A stretch of 64,000 nt of DNA, taken from the NCBI GenBank assembly GCA_946403845.1, contig CAMJBL010000011.1:1-64000 (forward strand), written 5' to 3'. The position numbers and the translations under genes are program-made. Positions 52,656 through 61,455 of the stretch are shown here, in pieces; position 1 is the stretch's first letter; each line of letters starts with the position of its first letter. The notes beneath the pieces were generated by a model, which saw only the letters and a list, made by a program, of their open reading frames with translations, was not told where the DNA came from and searched no databases. This DNA is from an uncultured Prevotella sp. Lineage in GTDB: Bacteria > Bacteroidota > Bacteroidia > Bacteroidales > Bacteroidaceae.

Positions 52656-53239
52656 ATCCGGAAACAGAATACCGCGAAGGTTTAGAGCAACTGGCCCAGC
52701 ACTACCGTGAGATCCTCACCCTGCTGGGAGAAGACCCCGAACGGGAGGGCCTTCAGAAGACGCCCATGCGCGTGGCCAAGGCCATGCAGGTGCTCACCCG
52801 CGGCTACCAGATGGATGCCCACGAAGTATTACGACAGGCCCTCTTCAAGGAGGATTACTCCCAGATGGTCATCGTTAAGGACATCGACTTCTTCTCGCTC
52901 TGCGAGCACCACATGATACCCTTCTACGGCAAGGTACATGTGGCCTATATCCCCAACGGCTACATCACGGGACTCTCGAAAATTGCCCGCGTAGTCGATA
53001 TCTACAGCCATCGTCTGCAGGTTCAGGAGCGCATGACGCTCCAGATCAAGGAGTGCATCCAGCAGACCCTCAAGCCCTTAGGCGTGATGGTAGTGGTCGA
53101 GGCCCGTCACATGTGCATGCAGATGCGGGGGGTGGAGAAGCAGAACAGCATCACCACCACCAGCGACTTCTGCGGCGCCTTCAACCAGGCCAAGACGCGA
53201 CAGGAATTTATGAACTTAATTCACAACAATAAAATTTAA
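52652..53239 (+). CDS. folE: GTP cyclohydrolase I
   Basis: A 195-residue enzyme that converts GTP to dihydroneopterin triphosphate, the first step of folate synthesis. The zinc site is formed by Cys and His in [18 protein letters not shown] near residue 86 and the later Cys in [17 protein letters not shown] near 155. [24 protein letters not shown] is a family motif. The start at 52652 (MNPETEY) was chosen because it overlaps the SPOR stop as ATGA. folK of the same pathway lies at 28 kb. Confidence 0.97.
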   Translation: MNPETEYREGLEQLAQHYREILTLLGEDPEREGLQKTPMRVAKAMQVLTRGYQMDAHEVLRQALFKEDYSQMVIVKDIDFFSLCEHHMIPFYGKVHVAYIPNGYITGLSKIARVVDIYSHRLQVQERMTLQIKECIQQTLKPLGVMVVVEARHMCMQMRGVEKQNSITTTSDFCGAFNQAKTRQEFMNLIHNNKI

Positions 53240-53253
53240 AACAATTTATCATT

Positions 53254-53829
53254 ATGGATCAGACAAGCAACGGAGATTTCAAGAAAAACGAGACGGCGTT
53301 TCAGGCGTTCTATCACAGCTGCCTTGGTAAGATCGTTATTTTGATCGGCATCCTCATCATCGCCTTCATCGTGGCGCTTATGACGAAGCCCACCCAGGAG
53401 GAGATGGAAATGGAGATGATCGACGACATCCTACAGTGTATCCAGGCCAACGACAGCATCCAGGGCGATGAGATCGACGACCAGGTGAACAACTTGAACA
53501 GCATGTTCACTCGTGCCGACACCGCTAAGATCAACAAGGACCTGATCAAGTCGCTCAACAAGAACAACCGTCTGGAGATCTACAACCACTCCTTCTTCCG
53601 CACGGCCTACATTATGAACAACATCTATCCGCAGGGTGTGCGCGTCGGCATCGGTATGTTCGGTGTCGTCTACCCCACCGTCATCTACAAGGATCTGCTG
53701 CTCAACGTGGGACCCATGCAGAAGAACTACAAGGATGGTGTCATCCGCAGCACGGTGATCAAGCCAACCGACCTGGGCACGAATCCCGCTGTGAAGCCCT
53801 ACCACTATCAGGGCGACCCCGACCAGTAA
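53254..53829 (+). CDS. Hypothetical single-pass membrane protein
   Basis: A 191-residue protein with one membrane segment near residues 26-45 (IVILIGILIIAFIVALMTK) preceded by a polar N-terminus, so the bulk is probably periplasmic. The domain has acidic stretches (EEMEMEMIDDILQCIQANDS) and a Tyr/Val-rich end with RVGIGMFGVVYPTVIYKDL. No family was recognised with confidence. It follows folE by 14 bases and precedes the B3/4 protein by 19, so it is probably in the same transcript. Confidence 0.7.
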   Translation: MDQTSNGDFKKNETAFQAFYHSCLGKIVILIGILIIAFIVALMTKPTQEEMEMEMIDDILQCIQANDSIQGDEIDDQVNNLNSMFTRADTAKINKDLIKSLNKNNRLEIYNHSFFRTAYIMNNIYPQGVRVGIGMFGVVYPTVIYKDLLLNVGPMQKNYKDGVIRSTVIKPTDLGTNPAVKPYHYQGDPDQ

Positions 53830-53848
53830 AGTAGTAGGACTTGCTTTA

Positions 53849-54514
53849 ATGAATATCCTCGTTTCGCAAGAGATAGCGAGCGTCTGCCCTGGCTTCGTAG
53901 GAGCCGCGGTAGACGCTCGTGTGGTCAATACCCCCTACAGCGCCGAGCTGTGGCAGGAGATCCACACCCTCGAAGACCGTCTGCGCCAGACGCTCTCCAC
54001 CGAGAGTCTCAAGGAGCAGTCGGGCATCGCCGCCACCCGCCGTGTCTACAAGGCCTGTGGCAAGGATCCCTCGCGCTACCGTCCTGCCAGCGAACAGCTC
54101 ATCCGACGCATGCTCCAGGGCAAGGAGCTCTATCAGATCGACACCCTCGTCGACCTGGTCAACCTCGCCTCCATCGCCTTCGGCTATAGCATCGGCGGCT
54201 TCGATGCCGACCATTTCGTGGGCGACACCCTCACCCTGGGCATCGGACGCGAGGGAGAACCCTATGAGGGCATCGGACGCGGCCCCCTGAACATTGCCGG
54301 ACTGCCCGTCTACCGCGATGCCGAGGGCGGCGTAGGCACACCCACCAGCGACCACGAACGCACCAAGATCACCCTCGCCACCACCCATCTGGTGGTGCTC
54401 ATCAACGGCTACGACGGCAACCGCCAGCGCGTGGTCGACAATGCCGAATTCATCCGCGACCTGCTCCGCAAATACTGCCAGAGCGACGGCGGCACCATCA
54501 CCGTTTATCCCTGA
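53849..54514 (+). CDS. B3/B4 tRNA-binding domain protein
   Basis: A 221-residue soluble protein of the stand-alone B3/4 family, the fold found in the beta subunit of phenylalanyl-tRNA synthetase. SGIAATRRVYKACGKDPSRYRPASEQLIRRML near residues 58-90 is the family signature, with TLTLGIGREGEPYEGIGRGPLNIAGLPVY after it. Such proteins may edit mischarged tRNA or act on free amino acids, but no activity is established. It lies directly upstream of an exported esterase. Confidence 0.88.
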   Translation: MNILVSQEIASVCPGFVGAAVDARVVNTPYSAELWQEIHTLEDRLRQTLSTESLKEQSGIAATRRVYKACGKDPSRYRPASEQLIRRMLQGKELYQIDTLVDLVNLASIAFGYSIGGFDADHFVGDTLTLGIGREGEPYEGIGRGPLNIAGLPVYRDAEGGVGTPTSDHERTKITLATTHLVVLINGYDGNRQRVVDNAEFIRDLLRKYCQSDGGTITVYP

Positions 54515-54535
54515 AACCACAAAACCCCGACAACA

Positions 54536-56119
54536 ATGAAGAAACTAACGCTTATCCTATTCACCCTGCTGATGACGCTGCTGACGGCATCGGCACAAAA
54601 CGAGAACAAAGCCATCATCAATACCACCTGCGGCCCTGTGAGCGGCATCATGCAGGAGGGCACCATGGCCTGGCTGGGCATCCCCTATGCCAAAGTGGAG
54701 CGCTTCATGCCCCCACAGCCCGTAAAGAAATGGAAGAGCGTGCGTAAGTGCGACAAATGGGGTCCGATGACCATGCAGCAGCAGAACCGCCCCATGACCG
54801 AAGAGCAGATGTCGGAGAACTGCTGCGTGCTCAATGTGTGGACCACCGACCTGAAAGCCCGCAAGCCCGTGATGTTCTGGCTCCACGGCGGCGGCTTCGA
54901 CAGCGGTACCTCCGAATGGGATCCGGGCATGTGCTTGGCGAAGAAGGATGTGGTGGTAGTGAGCATCAACCACCGTCTGAACATCCTCGGCTTCCTCGAC
55001 CTGTCCACCTGCGGCAAGAAATATAAGTACTCAGGCAATGTGGGCATGCTCGATGCCGTACAGGCCCTCGAATGGGTGCGCGACAACATCGCCAAGTTCG
55101 GCGGCGACCCCAATAATGTGACGATTTTCGGTGAGTCAGGCGGTGGCGGCAAGGTAGGCACGCTGATGTGCATGCCCAAGGCCAAGGGCCTCTTCCACAA
55201 GGCCATCATCATGAGCGGCACCATCCTTAATGTCAACACCAAGGCGATGACCGAGGAACTGGGTGAGGCCGTACTCAAGGAGTTGGGCATCGACAAAAAA
55301 AATGTCGACAAGATCAAGAACGTATCCTATAAAGACCTCTATGCTGCCGGTCAGCGCGCGATGGCCGCCAGCATCGGCACCCGTCGGCCAGGCACCCCGA
55401 TGATGTGGGGCTTCGGACCTACGCCCGATGGCGAAGTGCTCCTGCAACAACCCTTCCAGCCCGCCTTCGCCAGCATCAGCGACGACATCCCCCTGATGAT
55501 TGGCACCACCTTCAACGAGTTGCAGCGCTCGCGCTACACCCAGAATATCACCTTCGAGCAGGCCCGCACCGAACTGCAGCGCACCTTCGGCGACGAGACC
55601 GACGCCTATATCAGCGCCTTCATGGAAACCTATCCCGACAAGTCGATCGGACGGCTGTCGCAGGATCTGCTGTGCATCGACTGGCTCTTCCGTCCGAAAA
55701 CCATCATCACGGCCGATGCCATCGGTGGCAAGCGCAAGGCCGACACCTATGTATATATGTATACGGTGGGAGAGTCAGACAACCGCGGCTATAAAGGCTG
55801 CGCCCACGGCTCTGAGTTGAAATACTGCTTCGACGTGCTCCACCACTACTCGAACCAGCTGTCGCAGTCGACACTCGATACCAACAAATACTGGGCAGAC
55901 ACGATGAGTGACATCTGGGCGAAATTCGCGCACGATGGCAATCCCAATACCAGTAGCATTTCCACGGCTTGGCAGCCTTACACCAAGGAGAATGGCGAAC
56001 TGCTGGAAATCGGCGGCGACAAACCTGCCTTGCGCCACAATCACGATCGCAAGTTAGAGGAGATCATCAACCGCCACTGCTTCAAGCAGCTCGACGAGTT
56101 TAAGGCTAGTCATCGTTAG
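54536..56119 (+). CDS. Exported type B carboxylesterase
   Basis: A 527-residue alpha/beta hydrolase with signal peptide MKKLTLILFTLLMTLLTASA. The oxyanion loop is FWLHGGGFDSG near residue 112, and the nucleophile is in FGESGGGGKVG near 198, where the usual GESAGG has Gly after Ser. The catalytic His is in KGCAHGSELKYCF near 422. The family cleaves carboxylic esters, and in gut Bacteroidota such enzymes may remove acyl groups from plant glycans, but the substrate is not shown. Its last 14 bases overlap the end of the converging SGNH hydrolase gene. Confidence 0.9.
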   Translation: MKKLTLILFTLLMTLLTASAQNENKAIINTTCGPVSGIMQEGTMAWLGIPYAKVERFMPPQPVKKWKSVRKCDKWGPMTMQQQNRPMTEEQMSENCCVLNVWTTDLKARKPVMFWLHGGGFDSGTSEWDPGMCLAKKDVVVVSINHRLNILGFLDLSTCGKKYKYSGNVGMLDAVQALEWVRDNIAKFGGDPNNVTIFGESGGGGKVGTLMCMPKAKGLFHKAIIMSGTILNVNTKAMTEELGEAVLKELGIDKKNVDKIKNVSYKDLYAAGQRAMAASIGTRRPGTPMMWGFGPTPDGEVLLQQPFQPAFASISDDIPLMIGTTFNELQRSRYTQNITFEQARTELQRTFGDETDAYISAFMETYPDKSIGRLSQDLLCIDWLFRPKTIITADAIGGKRKADTYVYMYTVGESDNRGYKGCAHGSELKYCFDVLHHYSNQLSQSTLDTNKYWADTMSDIWAKFAHDGNPNTSSISTAWQPYTKENGELLEIGGDKPALRHNHDRKLEEIINRHCFKQLDEFKASHR

Positions 56120-57332
56120 CGCCCAACGGACCCTTTTTCGTAAAGAGGTTCAGATCAATACAGCCACCCATGGTCTCATAGCCTGAGGCATTCAGGTGCA
56201 GCCAGTCGTTCTCAAACAAGAAGCCCTGATTCAGGGTATCGTCGTCCTGCGGATTGCGAACGGCCTGGTCGAAGTCTATCACACCGTCGAGCATCTTCGT
56301 ATGGCGAATCCAGTCGTTCAGCATGTTACGCCCCTTCTCGTGGTCGGCGGTGTAATATCTGTTTCCCTTAAACGGTGTGATGGTAGCGCCGAACACATAG
56401 ATACCCTTCTCGTGCGCCTCACGGATAATCCGCTTGAAGGCATCGATGATACCCTTTGCCGTCTGCTCGCCATTCCACGAGCCACCCAGGTCGTTGACAC
56501 CCTCATACAGGATAATCCACTTCACGCCCTCCTGTCCGAACAGGTCACGCTCATAGCGGTTCACGGCAGCAGGGCCCAAGCCGCCACGCAGCACGTTATT
56601 ACCGCCGATACCCATATTCAGCACACCCACCTGCCGGGTATTTTTGTTGGCCAGCAATCGGCGTGAGAGCACGTCGGCCCAGCGGTTCTGCTGGTTGGTC
56701 GTCGAGCCGCGTCCGTCGGTAATCGAGTTGCCCAGGATGGCCACAGCCCCCGCTTTTTCAGGCGCCTCTACCTCCAGGGTCTGGATGGTATACCAGTGGT
56801 CGGTCTTCACGGCATCGCTGAAGTCAGTGGTATTGCCGGCCTTCAGATACGAGGTGGTTCTCGAGCCGGGATGTCCGCTCACACTGGTCGACGAGGCCGT
56901 GCCATAGTGAATGGTGATGGCCACGTTCTGACGCGCACCGATCTTGAATTTCACAGGATCCGACAGCGCCGAACCCTTGGCAGGCATCGTCACGCTGGCC
57001 TTACCGTCGAAGGTCAGGCTTACCGTCGACGCCTCGTCAATCTCCGCACTGCTACCAGCCGTCTTGGCCAGCGCCAGTTCCACGGCCTTGATCTCCGTAG
57101 CTTCCGCGCTGAACGCGTTGGTCAGCTTCAGACGCACCGTCTTTCCACCGATCGACACCTGCACGATCTGGCGCAGCGAGTTGTTGCCCAGACCAGGTGA
57201 TGGCGGGTTATTATGATTTTCCACCAACTGCGGGGCAGTACCCCATGTGCCTACCCAATGACGGCCGGCCGAAGCGATGCCTGCCATCAGCAGACAGGCC
57301 AGAAGCAATACTGTTTTTTTCATATCTACCAT
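56106..57332 (-). CDS. Exported SGNH/GDSL hydrolase
   Basis: A 408-residue esterase-like protein with signal peptide ending near ASAGR (residue 23). An N-terminal beta-rich domain (about 25-190) precedes the SGNH domain. Blocks are present in order: AILGNSITDGRGS near residue 198 with the nucleophile Ser, LNMGIGGNNVLRGG near 240, EGVNDLGGSW near 281, and ENDWLHLNASGY near 377 with Asp and His. Such enzymes deacetylate plant or host glycans. The neighbour is a carboxylesterase converging on it. The intergenic region upstream is shared with the 57560 gene, whose TTTGGCC module lies about 100 bases from this start. Confidence 0.88.
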   Translation of the reverse strand: MVDMKKTVLLLACLLMAGIASAGRHWVGTWGTAPQLVENHNNPPSPGLGNNSLRQIVQVSIGGKTVRLKLTNAFSAEATEIKAVELALAKTAGSSAEIDEASTVSLTFDGKASVTMPAKGSALSDPVKFKIGARQNVAITIHYGTASSTSVSGHPGSRTTSYLKAGNTTDFSDAVKTDHWYTIQTLEVEAPEKAGAVAILGNSITDGRGSTTNQQNRWADVLSRRLLANKNTRQVGVLNMGIGGNNVLRGGLGPAAVNRYERDLFGQEGVKWIILYEGVNDLGGSWNGEQTAKGIIDAFKRIIREAHEKGIYVFGATITPFKGNRYYTADHEKGRNMLNDWIRHTKMLDGVIDFDQAVRNPQDDDTLNQGFLFENDWLHLNASGYETMGGCIDLNLFTKKGPLGANDD

Positions 57333-57386
57333 ATTTATAATTTTAATCTGACGGCAAAATTAAGCATTTCCGTTCATTTTTCGCAT

Positions 57387-57509
57387 AGTTTTGGACAAAT
57401 ATTTAACCTGTTACCCCCGTTTTGGCCAAAATTGCGACGTTTGGCCATACAAGTTGATCGAAAATGATGCCAAATATTTGGAAAGTGTTTCTTTACCGTC
57501 GTATATTTG
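57387..57509 (+). promoter_or_regulatory. TTTGGCC module and promoter of the leukocidin-like gene
   Basis: TTTGGCC-N12-TTTGGCC (GGCC at 57424-57427 and 57443-57446) lies 59 bases before the -7 box TATATTTG at 57502-57509, which is followed by CAGTGTC as at 36510. A weaker TTTGGAC is at 57391. The start codon is 50 bases further on. Confidence 0.6.
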
Positions 57510-57559
57510 CAGTGTCAAACAAATAATTTCAGTATTAACAATTTAAAAAATAAACGACT

Positions 57560-59647
57560 ATGACGACTAGAAATACATTGGTAATGCAGGTGCTCATGAG
57601 CATCCTTACCGCAGCAACAATGACAGTAGGTTTCACTGCTTGCAGCGATGATCTGGCAGCAGATATGAAGAGCCATAACAACACGATGGCTGGTGACAAT
57701 GAGAACAGCGAGGCTGTGATCGGCGCCGAGCAGGGCTACGACGAGATGACCGTCAGAGTGACCCGCAACGTTGACGGAGCCGTCATGAGCAACTTCGACG
57801 ACAACTCCGTAGGCGCAGCGCTGGCCCGCAGACTTCCCAGCACATCAGGTGCAGTCGGCGAGAACACCCGTCTCATTCTGGTCAATGGCAACGATATCGC
57901 ACGCTATACAGGCGATATGCGCAGCTGGGCAGCAGCCTACCTGAACGGTGGCAGCATCGCCGTTGAGCAGCCTACAGGCGAGCAGATGAACGCCCTGGCC
58001 AACGCGTTGGCAGAGGAGTTGGCAGCCGCCAGAACAGCCCAGCTCACAGCCGATGGCGACATCGTGATCAAGACACGTGGCAACCGCCGCAGCCAGAGCA
58101 CCTATGAGGGTGAGCTGCTGAAGGCAAGGGTACAGAACGTGAAGAACTTCGCAACGACCCGCTCTGGCGTCGCCGACGCAGAGAACGGCATCGTGGCCGA
58201 GCTCGTCATCTTCAGTCCCGACGGCTGCTACCAGTATCTGGCAGCAAACAATGAAGAGAACAAGGACGGCAGCATGGATCAGGACGGCATGGTGGCTGAA
58301 TCAGCCGTTACCCCAGCCAAGAGTCAGGCTACGGCCTACAGAAGCGGTCTGATTGCCGACGGTGCAGCCCTGTGGCTGATGGACGACGATGCCTGCGCAT
58401 CGAAGGCCGTGACCAGAGGCGATGCCGAATCGAGCATCAACGAGCTGATGAGCTGCAGCGACCAGTTTACCGTAGAGAGCTATCTCAGAACCCACGACTG
58501 GCGCAATCAGGAGATATCACGCAACGGCTGCTTCCGTACCACTTACAAAGTGTGGGGCGTGAACGACCACGGCGACAATGCCAACACCGACTACTACTAC
58601 GTGAAGCAGAACACGCTGATCCGCGTGGGTGGAAAGGTCTATGACAACGTCACTGGCGACGGTTTCTACGACACCTTCTACTGGGGCGCCTACGATCCGC
58701 AGTACTACAGGACTGCTTCGAACTGGGAGAACGGTCACAACCTCTACTACGGCTCCTGGCTCGACAAATACGAGAGCAGCATGGAACTGACCGGTAACGG
58801 TACGATCAGCATCGAGCAGGCCCTGCCTTCGACTGACAACAATACCGGCAGCCAGACGATCGCCATCGGCACCAACAAGAGCCAGAACGACAACATCGGA
58901 TTCTCGTTCACAGGCGCAGAATCACCATCGTTCGGACTCAACTACTCACACGGATGGTCCAAGGGCACCTCGTTCACCATGTCGTATACCACGGTGGCAA
59001 AGGACCTGAAGGTGGTGAAGAACTCGAATGGCAATCGCGTGACATGGACCTACGAGAACGGTCAGAAGATGGGTCTTTACACAAACAACAAGAACAAGAT
59101 CTGTCACTACCTCGCACCGGATGCCGTCACCAACGACGTAGACCTGGAGAATCAGATCTGCTGGTCGGTCAAGAATCCCAGCGGCCGCTATACCATCGAG
59201 GTTCGGAACTTCCGCGAGATGCGCTGCCTGACGAAGAAGAAGGACGACGGTAAGAAATGGACCGACTGGTGGTTCAACACCACGAGGAGCGATGACTTCA
59301 CGCTGCTGGAGCCCAACCGCGCCGAGCAGGTATGGCACTTCGACGTGACTCCATCGACACTGGGTAAGGAAGGCCACAACGGCGACAAGCAGAAGCTGAC
59401 GGATGCGCTGATGAAGCAGTTCCCAGAGGTGTTCCAGACACTCACCCGCGTAGCCGACCGCACCATCGACAGCGAGAATGCCATTCAGTACACGGTGGCC
59501 TACGCCAAGAACATCATCAACGACAAGAACGGCGGACGCACCATGCGCGAATACGCACTCGACCTGGGTTGTGAGAGCTACACCATCCGCTGGTACTGCC
59601 TGGACGGCAACCACAGCGAGTTCGAGCTGACGATCAACGTAAAGTAG
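57560..59647 (+). CDS. Lipoprotein with leukocidin/cytolysin-like C-terminal half
   Basis: A 695-residue protein with a leader ending VGFTAC (Cys28). Residues 60-320 have no recognised domain. From about 430 to 500 the pattern is that of the leukocidin/VCC pre-stem and cap: TIAIGTNKSQND, then FGLNYSHGWSKGTSFTMSYTT with strict polar/hydrophobic alternation, then a Trp strand NRVTWTYENG. The end, QYTVAYAKNIIND to YTIRWYCLDGNHSEFELTINV, resembles the closing strands of that toxin family. The match was made by eye. If right, this is a lipid-anchored beta-barrel pore-forming protein, perhaps for attack on other cells. A non-toxic beta-rich surface protein is the alternative. It has its own promoter and terminator. 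Confidence 0.6.
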   Translation: MTTRNTLVMQVLMSILTAATMTVGFTACSDDLAADMKSHNNTMAGDNENSEAVIGAEQGYDEMTVRVTRNVDGAVMSNFDDNSVGAALARRLPSTSGAVGENTRLILVNGNDIARYTGDMRSWAAAYLNGGSIAVEQPTGEQMNALANALAEELAAARTAQLTADGDIVIKTRGNRRSQSTYEGELLKARVQNVKNFATTRSGVADAENGIVAELVIFSPDGCYQYLAANNEENKDGSMDQDGMVAESAVTPAKSQATAYRSGLIADGAALWLMDDDACASKAVTRGDAESSINELMSCSDQFTVESYLRTHDWRNQEISRNGCFRTTYKVWGVNDHGDNANTDYYYVKQNTLIRVGGKVYDNVTGDGFYDTFYWGAYDPQYYRTASNWENGHNLYYGSWLDKYESSMELTGNGTISIEQALPSTDNNTGSQTIAIGTNKSQNDNIGFSFTGAESPSFGLNYSHGWSKGTSFTMSYTTVAKDLKVVKNSNGNRVTWTYENGQKMGLYTNNKNKICHYLAPDAVTNDVDLENQICWSVKNPSGRYTIEVRNFREMRCLTKKKDDGKKWTDWWFNTTRSDDFTLLEPNRAEQVWHFDVTPSTLGKEGHNGDKQKLTDALMKQFPEVFQTLTRVADRTIDSENAIQYTVAYAKNIINDKNGGRTMREYALDLGCESYTIRWYCLDGNHSEFELTINVK

Positions 59648-59674
59648 AATCCCAGCCTCTCATACCAACAAAAA

Positions 59675-59700
59675 AATTCCCTCGCCTCCGCGGGGGAATT
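59675..59700 (+). terminator. Terminator after leukocidin-like gene
   Basis: Arms AATTCCCTCGC and GCGGGGGAATT (one G-U pair) with loop CTCC, followed by CTTTTTCTG. Confidence 0.85.
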
Positions 59701-59743
59701 CTTTTTCTGTTCAAGGCAATCTCTCACCTCTTATCACTATTCA

Positions 59744-59854
59744 CTAAAGTGGCCCCAGCCCCATGCAACTCGTGGTCGTGATGGCCGTCAGAAATGCCGT
59801 GAGCGCAGCTACTATCACCTTCACCGCAATCTCAACAATCCGCTTCTTCATCAT
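59744..59854 (-). CDS. Smalltalk-like small membrane peptide
   Basis: A 36-residue peptide (MMKKRIVEIAVKVIV, a hydrophobic segment, then TTTSCMGLGPL). It has a good ribosome-binding sequence (AGAAGG) before the ATGATG start. Size, hydrophobic core and the SCMG ending fit the smalltalk family, tiny proteins encoded next to HU-like DNA-binding proteins in Bacteroides and Prevotella. That neighbour is present here, 146 bases upstream on the same strand. The Cys may be lipidated. Function is not known. Confidence 0.75.
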   Translation of the reverse strand: MMKKRIVEIAVKVIVAALTAFLTAITTTSCMGLGPL

Positions 59855-59872
59855 ACACCTTCTTTTTTGTTC

Positions 59873-59989
59873 TCACACAGATCTCACTGATCTCACAGAT
59901 TTTTTTATTCCTCCGGAATGATAAGATCTCATTTTCCTCCCGCTTCCTTTAGGAAGCATATCTGTGAGATCTGTGAAGATCTGTGTGAC
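59873..59989. repeat. 9-bp inverted repeat pair between HU-like gene and smalltalk peptide
   Basis: Left arm 59873-59900 (GATCTCACT, GATCTCACA) and right arm 59960-59989 are near-perfect reverse complements. The loop holds a further hairpin GCTTCC-TTTA-GGAAGC (59942-59957). The unit resembles that at 39017. Confidence 0.85.
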
Positions 59990-59999
59990 ATTTTTAATC

Positions 60000-60824
60000 C
60001 TAAATGGAGCTATCTCCTGAGGTTGAGCCGGTGTTGATTACGAGGCTTGCAGCCTGTGCGGGCATCGCGAAGTTACCGGTATAGACGCCATCACTCTCCG
60101 TCAGTTCAATGCTCGAGCCGTTCAGCGTAGCGCTGGGAGTCGTGCCCTCAGCCGGCGTGATGCTGATCTCCACCTCGTCATCCTCGTTCAGACTTGCGCC
60201 CGAAGTCACGGCGTTACCGTCCTTGGTCACTGAGGCCGAGCCACTACCCATCTTGCTGATGGTCAGCGCATAGCCAGTCGGCTCATTCTGCGAGCCGCCC
60301 TGGTTCTCGGAGCCTTGGTTCTGCTCATTCTGAGAATTCTGCCCGTTCTCGGAGCCATTCTCATTCTCATTCTCGTTGTCCTCGATCTCGCCGCTGTCGC
60401 CAGAGGTCACGCGCTTCAGAACGTTGCCGTCCTCGTCAAGACAGGTAATCTGGATCGAGGTATTCTTCAGCTCGTCCTTCACCTCCACTGAGGGCGTAAA
60501 CACGATGCGACGGGTGGTGATGAGTGAGGTCTTCACGTCCTCCAGCTTCTCAACCGCCTTCGAACGGACGCCGAAGCGCATGGTTCCCAGACCGGGCAGG
60601 GGGATGGAGTGACCCTCAGTGGCCCACGTACGGAGTACCTCGCCGGCAGCATCCCAAGCCGCCTTAATCACACCTGCAGAGATTCCGCTGTGAGTAGAGG
60701 CCTCTGCGAACACTTTCTTCTCCTGGATGGGGATGTAAAGATCGGGACGCATCACGAACTTCTTCACACCAGGGTTCTTGCCGATTTTAAGCTCTCGGCG
60801 CTGAGCAATTACTTTAATAGCCAT
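60000..60824 (-). CDS. HU-like DNA-binding protein with Ig-like C-terminal domain
   Basis: A 274-residue protein. Residues 1-125 form an HU/IHF-like domain of the Bacteroidota type (AIKVIAQRRELKIGKNPG, then AGEVLRTWATEGHSIPLPGLGTMRFGVRSK). A low-complexity Asn/Glu/Gly linker (ENENENGSENGQNSQNEQNQ) spans about 150-180. The last 90 residues (SKMGSGSASVTKDGNAVTSGASLNEDDEVEISI) are a beta-sandwich of bacterial Ig or divergent B-repeat type, usually extracellular in other proteins. Binding to DNA is inferred from the family. The smalltalk-like gene follows. A leader of about 185 bases separates it from its -7 box. Confidence 0.85.
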   Translation of the reverse strand: MAIKVIAQRRELKIGKNPGVKKFVMRPDLYIPIQEKKVFAEASTHSGISAGVIKAAWDAAGEVLRTWATEGHSIPLPGLGTMRFGVRSKAVEKLEDVKTSLITTRRIVFTPSVEVKDELKNTSIQITCLDEDGNVLKRVTSGDSGEIEDNENENENGSENGQNSQNEQNQGSENQGGSQNEPTGYALTISKMGSGSASVTKDGNAVTSGASLNEDDEVEISITPAEGTTPSATLNGSSIELTESDGVYTGNFAMPAQAASLVINTGSTSGDSSI

Positions 60825-61015
60825 AATTCAATTAGTTTAGTTTTTGTGTCGAAATGTTAAATAATTTGGTTAGTTCTCTCGTTGTCGCCTGAAATCGCCT
60901 TGAAACGACCTGTTAAGGAAAACAATTGCTACTATTAATGCGCGCAATTTCTAGAATTAATTCTCGCAATTTTTACCTTTAATGTCCACCTCTACAACTC
61001 TCTCAATTGACAATG

Positions 61016-61023
61016 CAAAGGTA
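61016..61023 (-). promoter_or_regulatory. -7 box of HU-like gene
   Basis: TACCTTTG on the minus strand, giving a leader of about 185 bases. No clear -33 element. Confidence 0.4.
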
Positions 61024-61102
61024 CGAAAAATTCAGCATACCTGCAAGCCTTTTCCGATTTTATTTCCATTTTATTTCAAATGTTAAAATCTGGAGTTCTT
61101 GG

Positions 61103-61288
61103 CGCAGCAGCGCAGCAGCGCGTCAGCGCGTCATTACGAAAACCCGATGCGCATCAACAAGAGCTATATATATTATATATAATTATTATATATTATAATA
61201 TATAATAATTTAAAATATAGATACAACCACCAATGCTGCATAATTCAAAAATCCAAATGACGCGCTGACGCGCTGCTGCGCTGCTGCG
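61103..61288. repeat. Palindromic element with 33-bp perfect arms of 8-bp units
   Basis: Left arm 61103-61135 consists of CGCAGCAG twice, CGCGTCAG, CGCGTCAT and T. Right arm 61256-61288 is its exact reverse complement. The 120-bp interior includes about 60 bp of nearly pure A/T. GC-rich arms around an AT core contrast with surrounding DNA. Confidence 0.95.
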
Positions 61289-61319
61289 GTCAGTTTTGTA
61301 TGGTATATGTAAATGCATT

Positions 61320-61343
61320 GGGGCCCGCATCACTGCGAGCCCC
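61320..61343. terminator. GC hairpin
   Basis: Arms GGGGCCCGCA and TGCGAGCCCC with one mismatch and loop TCAC, followed on the + side by CTTTGCCTTTCT. It lies about 115 bases into the transcript expected from the promoter at 61456. Confidence 0.45.
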
Positions 61344-61455
61344 TTTGCCTTTCTAACTAACTTATTATCAACCATTAAAAACAAACTAAAAGCATTATAA
61401 AGAATCTATTAAATCGTATGAAAAAGAAAACTAACTCTAATTATTTTATCAATGG

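Noticed and set aside
57560..59647. The lipoprotein as a diversity-generating retroelement target
   Set aside because: No reverse transcriptase or template repeat was seen in the window.
61193..61384. Small leftward gene of about 59-63 codons
   Set aside because: Half of it is the arm of the palindromic repeat and AT-only core. No relative was recognised. Kept only as a possible non-coding transcript.
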